NCBI GenBank assembly: GCA_032173965.1
Contig: CM063287.1
Coordinates: 10,111,859 to 10,175,858 of the forward strand
DNA: 64,000 nt
Direction of reading: 5' to 3'
Source of the DNA: Sitta carolinensis
Taxonomy: Eukaryota > Chordata > Aves > Passeriformes > Sittidae
Shown: positions 62,270 through 64,000 of the stretch, one piece after another
Numbering within the stretch: the stretch's first letter is position 1
Layout of the letters: each line of letters starts with the position of its first letter
Notes under the pieces: generated by a model
The model's input: only the letters and a program-made list of their open reading frames with translations
The model's database searches: none
What the model was told of the DNA's origin: nothing
Made by a program: the position numbers and the translations under genes

Positions 62270-63000
62270 TAAGATTTAGAATAACCCTGGTAAGCCAGAA
62301 AAATGGTTTAAAGACAAAAAGATAAATTCAATTAGGACCAGTGCACAGCACTGCCCATAGAAAAGAGAAATCAAGAGCGTAAATATGAAGAAGGGAAAAA
62401 AACCATCAGATTATACCAGGGAAAATTCTGGTTGTTAAGATTAAACCTGAATAAGAGTCAACTTATTCTGAACTGTATTAACAGGAATATTGTAAATCTG
62501 AAATGGAGAAAATTGCTTTGATTTTCATCATCCTGGTGAGAGCCCAGCTAGAACTCTGACCATAGTTTGGCCTGTCTGCTAAGGCAGATTAAAGCAAATT
62601 ACCAAATCCTAAAAAGAACACTAAGAGTCGAAGGTTTAAAAATGTGAACCAAAAGGAAAGGCTGCGTGAATTCAGCAGGGTTAGTCTAGAGAAGAGGGAT
62701 CTTACAGGTAACATGTCAACAGTCCTATAATATGAAAGGTGGTGAAAGCAATAAATTGTTCTCCAGTGTCACAGGGAGGAGGGAAAAGAGAAACAAACTT
62801 TGGCTGCTGAAGAGATTTCAGATGGAGTCTGGGAGGGAAATTTCTAATTCACAGTGTTTCTGTGTCTATCATTAGTGTCCAGGGAAGCTGTGCCACTGCT
62901 TAGACAGTAAGGGACAAAACATGTGTCATTAATGCTCTCTCACTGAAAGAAGACAAGCTGGATAAAAAGGCCCCTTTCTAGTGCTACACTTCTAAGATTT
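62270..63000 (+). mobile_element. Old CR1 LINE copy, ORF2 C-terminus plus 3' end (plus strand)
   Basis: A long, highly diverged CR1 3' portion keeps family landmarks in order. These are 'ctgtattaacaggaatattg', 'aggaaaggctg', 'gggttagtctagagaagag', 'atatgaaaggtggtg', 'aataaattgttctccagtg', 'agagatttcagatggagtct', 'gggaaatttctaattc', and the terminal 'cctttctagtgctacacttct'. The right end equals the CR1 terminus that normally reads close to 'cccttccagccctacatttctatgatt'. Frame is lost by many indels. The heavier divergence marks this as an older subfamily than the copies at 25.05 and 49.4 kb. The left limit is where similarity fades. Confidence 0.78.
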
Positions 63001-64000
63001 GTAAGCATTCTTTTGCTAAAAGACACAAAACAAAATACTGAAAAATATTGTACAGTTCTGGTATTTGCAGTTTCATAGTCAACATGTCAAGCTGTTTTTT
63101 CTCCGTCTTAAAATAACCAAAAGCCCAGATGGTCCCTGAAGTGCTTAAATTGCATTGATCATCACCTGCTCTGCATAGTACATTCTTTTGCACATTCAAG
63201 CTGTGAGCACTGTACACATTCATGCAGCTTTACAGAATGATAGGTAATAGTAACTTTTCCCAGGCTTATGTGTATGCCACCCCTGAAGAGAAAATTTTAC
63301 CATTAGTAGCTTGTTCATTTTTTAAGCTTATTTTTAAGTCACTGAAAGAGTTCAAGTAATAGCTAAGTTACTTTCTGCTATTCAAAACAAATATTTTAAA
63401 TCTGCTTTGTGTTCTGTAGACAAACTGTGTAAAAGAGATATAAAGTATGCACAGTAGACATGTTCTTTTTAAAATCCCAGTTCACAATGTCTATTGCTAT
63501 CATGTCTGAAGCTCATGGAATATGTGCTGGTGTTGTTTTTCTCCCTTATTTAATTACTTGCATTATGAGGATGACAACGCTGGTTTTAATACTGATTTCT
63601 CAGGGAAATGTCAATAATGTATAATTTCTCTCTAATGATATTTGGGGGGAACAGTGCAATTTTTTTAATTAGTAAATGTGACTAATAATGCTGTGTTCTT
63701 CAAGCCATTATGTCTGTAATTTAGCTTTGGCAGTGCTGTGCCATATTGCAAGCATATTCCCAAAATTTAGAATTCCTTAACAATCTTACTGTGTCTGCAA
63801 GTATTTGCTTAAGCTGTGCAGAGAAGCAGGCAGACATGCCTTCTCCTAACTGCTTGCTGAGTCACTTCCATCACCCTCCAGTGCCCATCATCCTCCACTT
63901 ACTACTGCGATCAGCTTCATGACCTAAGATTTTCTCAGTTAGAAACCTCTTGCTCAAGTTGTGGGAGAAAAGAAAACTCAGGAGAACACACCAAAACCTG
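63001..64000. other. Non-coding DNA; 63.48-63.79 kb is CNE-like
   Basis: No gene was seen up to the window edge. Between about 63480 and 63790 the sequence is free of repeats and carries closely spaced TTTAATTA (63549-63556), octamer-like TTGCATTATG, AATTAGTAAATGTGAC and GCCATATTGCAAGC words. This texture is seen in conserved vertebrate enhancers, and no alignment backs the impression. Confidence 0.35.

Overview
The window is non-coding vertebrate nuclear DNA, most probably from a bird and perhaps a songbird. The host assignment rests mainly on CR1 LINE copies, which are the diagnostic avian retroposon, plus several LTR remnants of avian type. No open reading frame could be assigned to a known host protein. 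I see no rRNA, tRNA, CRISPR or operon-like structure. The background is AT-rich with short homopolymer runs, as expected of a gene desert or the inside of a very long intron. The only recognisable protein-coding homology is decayed CR1 ORF2 (reverse transcriptase) sequence.

Layout. 1-38.8 kb is mostly featureless AT-rich DNA. It carries an A/C-only low-complexity tract near 3.8-4.0 kb, a second near 21.7 kb and its G/T complement near 30.8 kb. It also holds a short CR1 3' tail near 25.05 kb, a probable minus-strand LTR near 28.35-28.88 kb, and a perfect 2 x 37 bp tandem duplication at 30.10-30.18 kb. At 38.87-40.51 kb there is an abrupt GC-rich block that reads as two diverged LTRs of one family in tandem, both on the minus strand. 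It has a 42-bp tandem repeat in U3 and the longest open frame of the window (314 codons, probably fortuitous). 40.5-49.4 kb is quiet, but 45.2-46.7 kb looks like conserved non-coding DNA.

49.45-50.77 kb holds a rearranged CR1 cluster: a minus-strand 3' end, an inverted (plus-strand) ORF2 C-terminal segment, then a minus-strand RT segment. 51.7-52.1 kb is a plus-strand solo LTR with TATA box and AATAAA. It is followed within 300 bp by a compact CpG-dense block (about 52.39-52.63 kb) containing a CTCF-like motif. 56.1-56.36 kb and 57.46-57.8 kb look like LTR/primer-binding-site remnants (tRNA-Leu-like and tRNA-Lys-like respectively). 62.27-63.0 kb is an old, well-recognisable plus-strand CR1 copy.

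Nothing here forms a gene system. The functional possibilities are regulatory: the CpG-dense block beside the LTR, two same-orientation CTCF-like sites 3.5 kb apart, and candidate conserved non-coding elements. All similarity calls are from memory of family consensus sequences, not from a search, and element ends are approximate.
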